A DNA stretch of 20,012 nucleotides, from the NCBI GenBank assembly GCA_021399405.1, contig JAAFKL010000099.1:1-20012 (forward strand). Reading direction: 5' to 3'. Source of the stretch: Candidatus Heimdallarchaeota archaeon. GTDB taxonomy: Archaea > Asgardarchaeota > Heimdallarchaeia > Heimdallarchaeales > Kariarchaeaceae. Shown piece after piece: positions 16,871-20,012 of the stretch (the first letter of the stretch is position 1; every line of letters starts with the position of its first letter). A program made the position numbers and the translations under genes. The notes under the pieces are model-generated. The model was given only the letters and a program-made list of their open reading frames with translations, made no database searches and was not told where the DNA came from.

Positions 16871-16889
16871 TTATGTATCACCAAAAATA

Positions 16890-16920
16890 TCAAATATAAT
16901 TCAAAACAAACTATATTTGA
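16890..16920 (-). promoter_or_regulatory. trpB2 promoter with overlapping 9-base inverted repeat (operator candidate)
   Basis: Perfect arms tcaaatata (16890-16898) and tatatttga (16912-16920) are separated by 13 bases, with centres 22 bases apart, or about two helix turns. The left arm covers the TATA-like element aaatataa (16892-16899), centred 26 bases upstream of the trpB2 ATG. A dimeric regulator binding here would block TATA-box binding. Confidence 0.45.
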
Positions 16921-17341
16921 AAATCAAGCTCAATGATTTAACATTGAACTTGCCAACTAACACTCCACCAATTCGAAAAAGAAAGAAATGTAGTGTTAAT
17001 AAAGTTAAGACTAGGACTGCATGAGCAAACGCTATTAGCTAAATAAATGGATGAAAAATTAATATATTCTTCTTTAATTTTCAAATGAGAAATTTTCAGT
17101 AGTTGAACAAGTTCAACAGGTTTTTCCATTCCAAGGGATCCTAGACTCCAACCAATCATCTGCATGATAATTTAAAAAACCTCCGAAATTTGAATTAATT
17201 ATCTGTAGGAATCATATTTTTTAGACTAAGTAATTCGGCTTGAATGTTTATCTTAGGTTCATACTAATTAATAATTATTCAAATTCTTACGAATTTACTG
17301 AAACGTTGGGAACTACCCGATAATTTTGTACCCATACCAAT
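16921..17341. other. Intergenic stretch without a convincing gene
   Basis: About 420 AT-rich bases lie between the divergent trpB2 and exporter genes. A 75-codon minus-strand frame (16938-17165) is open but has low-complexity, non-protein-like content in its second half. A near-palindrome gttgaac-aa-gttcaac lies at 17102-17117. No RNA gene or repeat was recognised. Confidence 0.5.
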
Positions 17342-17344
17342 TTG

Positions 17345-17352
17345 TATAAAAA
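17345..17352 (+). promoter_or_regulatory. TATA box that sets the start of the exporter operon
   Basis: The sequence tataaaaa is centred about 27 bases before the GTG at 17375. The open frame extends upstream to a TTG at 17342, but that codon lies in front of the promoter itself, so GTG 17375 is the likely start. Confidence 0.6.
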
Positions 17353-17374
17353 ACAGCATTGGATTTTTCATTTT

Positions 17375-19198
17375 GTGGCAGTCTCATTTAGTAGTCCATC
17401 ATCCGAGTTTCAATCCGGAAAAAATTTTAAAACTAATAAATCGTCTCATAAGAGATGGATTCTAAGCCATCTGCTTAGAAATAAAATTTTGATGTTTCTA
17501 TTCGTCCTATTTCAGATCATACTGTCATTTACTCAGGCAATAATACCTGTGATAATTTCCAGATTATTTGGCGAATTCAAGGAAGATGTACTTACACGTT
17601 CCAGATTAACGGATCAAAGTATCCTCATCCTCGTTATAGGATTAATTTCAGCATTACTGGTTTTCTTAAGAAATACAGTGGTTGAAATCACAGGACAGAA
17701 AATGGAACGTGATAGCCGTGATGAACTATATTCTTCTTTACTTGGCAAATCATTGACATTTCACGATAAACAACAAATTGGAGATATCATGAGTCGTGTT
17801 TCTACAGACGTCAGACAAATTAATTTGATGATGAACCCTGGGTTTAACCTACTATTTGCATCCATAATTGGCATTATAATGCCTACGATCTTTATCTTGA
17901 CGATTGATCCTCAGCTTCTTTTGGTTCCAATTATTTTCATCATTGCCTACTATATTTCATTAAAACGATATAATAATGCCCTATCACCTTGGTCATACAA
18001 ATCAAGAGTTGCAAACGCTAAAATTAATGCTCGATTGAATGAAACACTCTCCGGGATGTCAGTTGTGAGAGGATCATCAAATGAGAACAAAGAAAGAAAG
18101 ATATTTGACAAGAATATTGCAGAATACAAGGAGGCACATGTCAAACTTGGCAGTATCCAAGCGCGATATTATCCATGGTTACTTTTAGGTATAGCTACTG
18201 CTTTTGCAATTCTACATGGATCTATGTTATACCAAAATGATGTTATTACCCTGGAACAATTTGTTCAATTCATATTACTATTTCAACTATACAGGTTTCC
18301 TACATTCATCAATATTTTTGCGATTACTGCAGTAACATTAGGGATTGCTGCAGGTGATAGGATATTAGAAATTATTAATGGAGAGAGCTTAATTGATCAA
18401 AATTTACAAGGACATGATTCCGAAATTACAGGTCATATTGAGTTTGATAATGTAACATTTGGATACACTTCTGGTTTACCTGTATTAAAAAATATATCAT
18501 TCAAGGTAGAACCAGGTCAAACTGTTGCATTAGTTGGAATTACGGGTTCTGGTAAAACCACGATTACCAAATTGATTGGCAGGCTTTATGATCCCCAAAT
18601 CGGGAGAATATTGATAGATGGTGTCGATGTACAGGAATGGTCGATTGCGAGTCTGAGGAACCAAATGGCACTTGTAGAACAGGATATCTTTCTATTTTCA
18701 AGGTCTATAAGCGATAATATTGCTTTAGGTCAGAAAAATATTGATAAAGAACAAGTTGTAGAAGCTGCGAAACTGGCACGAGCACACGATTTTATTTCAG
18801 ATCTTCCAGAGGGTTATGATACAGTTATAGGTGAACGAGGTGTAACATTATCTGGTGGACAGAGACAGAGATTGGCAATTGCAAGGGCAATTATTAAGGG
18901 ATCTAAAATTTTGATACTTGATGACGCTTCCTCTGCAATTGACAGTAAAACAGAAGATGAAATAAATTCAGCAATAAGAGAGGTTTTGAAAAACCGAGTA
19001 TCATTTTTAATTACTCACCGAATTGCTCAGATACGAAAAGCAGATCTGATTATCTTGATGGATCAAGGATCAATTATTGATATGGGAGATCATCGGCATT
19101 TATTAGAAACTAGTGAAAAATATAAAGAAATTTTCAGTATATTCGACGAACCTGATGATTTGAATAAATCAACCAAAAACCAGGAGGATATGAATTAA
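17375..19198 (+). CDS. ABCB/MsbA-type half-exporter with degenerate catalytic residue
   Basis: This protein has 607 residues from GTG 17375 (618 from the less likely TTG 17342). Six membrane helices lie near 38-66, 81-105, 157-177, 181-196, 265-286 and 296-327. The ATPase domain has Walker A GITGSGKTT (388-396), Q436, signature LSGGQ (492-496), Walker B ILILD (513-517) and switch H548. Asp518 stands where the catalytic Glu should be (LDDASSAID), as in the weak-site subunit of heterodimeric exporters such as TM287/288. The next gene encodes a second half-exporter, coupled through TAATG and a Shine-Dalgarno site, so the two probably form one heterodimer that pumps lipids or hydrophobic compounds out. 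The substrate is unknown. Confidence 0.93.
   Translation: MAVSFSSPSSEFQSGKNFKTNKSSHKRWILSHLLRNKILMFLFVLFQIILSFTQAIIPVIISRLFGEFKEDVLTRSRLTDQSILILVIGLISALLVFLRNTVVEITGQKMERDSRDELYSSLLGKSLTFHDKQQIGDIMSRVSTDVRQINLMMNPGFNLLFASIIGIIMPTIFILTIDPQLLLVPIIFIIAYYISLKRYNNALSPWSYKSRVANAKINARLNETLSGMSVVRGSSNENKERKIFDKNIAEYKEAHVKLGSIQARYYPWLLLGIATAFAILHGSMLYQNDVITLEQFVQFILLFQLYRFPTFINIFAITAVTLGIAAGDRILEIINGESLIDQNLQGHDSEITGHIEFDNVTFGYTSGLPVLKNISFKVEPGQTVALVGITGSGKTTITKLIGRLYDPQIGRILIDGVDVQEWSIASLRNQMALVEQDIFLFSRSISDNIALGQKNIDKEQVVEAAKLARAHDFISDLPEGYDTVIGERGVTLSGGQRQRLAIARAIIKGSKILILDDASSAIDSKTEDEINSAIREVLKNRVSFLITHRIAQIRKADLIILMDQGSIIDMGDHRHLLETSEKYKEIFSIFDEPDDLNKSTKNQEDMN
19182..19187 (+). promoter_or_regulatory. 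Shine-Dalgarno site before the second half-exporter
   Basis: The string aggagg lies 10 bases before the ATG at 19198, inside the end of the upstream gene. The stop and start overlap by one base (taatg), as in the permease/ATPase pair at 5132. Confidence 0.8.
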
Positions 19199-20012
19199 TG
19201 GCATTTGTAATGGATGGTTTAGACAAGAGTGATTACGACAGGGAATATTCGGACAAAGAGCTAATCCGGAGGATAATTGGATATTTTAAACCGTATAGAC
19301 TTCATATGTTATCTGCAATAACAATCATCTCGTTAGGTGCTTTTGCAGCTGCTTTGATTCCTGTGTACACTTCTGATGTTCTTAATGGTCTAGATGAAGA
19401 TTTACCTGCAAAGGAGATTCAGATTTTAGTAATTCTTGTACTAATCATCGCTGTTGTTAATTTTGTATTGAATGCAGTGAGTCAAGAAATAACTGCTAGA
19501 GCAGTACAGGGGACAATTGTCAACTTACGAAAAGATGCTTTTGACGCATTACTAGAAAGAGATATGTCATTTTTTGACGATCAACCAATTGGAAGGTTAT
19601 CATCTCGTGTTGCAAACGATACGAATGATTTTGGTCAAGTAGTGGTCATGACATCCCAATTCTTCGGACAATTAGTTGTTTTATTTTTTATATCAGCAAT
19701 TCTTATTGAGAGATCACTAAAATTAATGATTTTGATAACTATATTTGTTCCAATTATCATATACTCTACGCTTCTATATAGAAAATTTGCTAGAAGTATA
19801 TCGCTAAAATCATCTAGAATATTAGCTAAAGTTAATGCGTTAATCCAAGAAACAACTAGTGGAATCTATGTGGCCAAATCATTTAGAGCAGAAGATCCGA
19901 TATATCAAGAATTCGATGAAATGAATGACTCTAGTTATAAAATAAATTTACGAAAGGGAATAATTCTCAGCTCAATTTGGCCGGTAATCACTGTAATTTT
20001 CAATATGGGAAC
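19198..20012 (+). CDS. ABCB/MsbA-type half-exporter, N-terminal part (runs off window)
   Basis: The first 271 residues of a second half-exporter are present and the frame is open to the window end. Membrane helices lie near 36-58, 74-95, 152-171 and 174-194, and a fifth begins at about 255. The coupling-helix stretch FFDDQPIGRLSSRVANDT (125-142) is the usual signature of this family. The ATPase domain lies beyond the window. Since the upstream partner has a degenerate Walker B residue but an intact signature motif, this subunit should carry the catalytic Glu, and its own signature may be altered. Start ATG 19198 is fixed by a Shine-Dalgarno site and overlaps the upstream stop by one base, which implies translational coupling. 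Confidence 0.93.
   Translation, partial: MAFVMDGLDKSDYDREYSDKELIRRIIGYFKPYRLHMLSAITIISLGAFAAALIPVYTSDVLNGLDEDLPAKEIQILVILVLIIAVVNFVLNAVSQEITARAVQGTIVNLRKDAFDALLERDMSFFDDQPIGRLSSRVANDTNDFGQVVVMTSQFFGQLVVLFFISAILIERSLKLMILITIFVPIIIYSTLLYRKFARSISLKSSRILAKVNALIQETTSGIYVAKSFRAEDPIYQEFDEMNDSSYKINLRKGIILSSIWPVITVIFNMG

Noticed and set aside
17102..17117. gttgaac-aa-gttcaac dyad as an operator
   Set aside because: It is over 200 bases from either flanking start and unrelated to any visible promoter.
16938..17165. 75-codon minus-strand frame in the intergenic stretch
   Set aside because: The second half is Ser/Trp/Cys-rich without protein-like pattern. No start-proximal Shine-Dalgarno at proper spacing (ggagg is 15 bases away), and no family is recognised. 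It could be a remnant, but that cannot be shown.

Overview
The window looks archaeal and probably comes from an Asgard archaeon. It is AT-rich. Most genes have a TATA-like box centred about 23-28 bases before the start codon, which implies leaderless mRNAs, and strong Shine-Dalgarno sites appear only before the second genes of two operons. Several small proteins resemble the longin-like and short helical-repeat proteins common in Asgard genomes. The Asgard assignment is an inference; no rRNA or other marker gene is present.

Left part (1-6859): a small membrane protein, then a two-gene ABC system. This is a 1493-residue permease with two FtsX/MacB-type halves and a large N-terminal outside domain, coupled through a TAATG stop/start overlap and a strong Shine-Dalgarno site to one protein carrying both ATPase domains. 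Together they would form a complete type VII (MacB/LolCDE-like) transporter.

Middle part (6856-11297): an AhpD-like peroxidase-family protein and a leucine/glutamate dehydrogenase-like enzyme on the minus strand, a small helical-repeat protein, an SDR oxidoreductase, a possible longin-like protein, and a second helical-repeat protein tail to tail with it. Two convergent pairs in the window overlap by exactly four bases at their stop codons.

Right part (11498-15375): a membrane-anchored secreted protein, then a gene-free stretch (12524-13189) that is richer in G+C and full of hairpins and has its own TATA box. This is a candidate long structured non-coding RNA of unknown family and the most interesting item here. 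It is followed by a small two-CxxC protein, a cysteine-rich protein fused to a SAM methyltransferase, and a second longin-like candidate.

End (15515-20012): a stand-alone TrpB2-type tryptophan synthase beta chain on the minus strand, with a 9-base inverted repeat over its promoter. After a quiet intergenic stretch comes an operon of two ABCB-type half-exporters. The first has Asp in place of the catalytic Glu, as in heterodimeric exporters with one degenerate ATP site; the second runs off the window.
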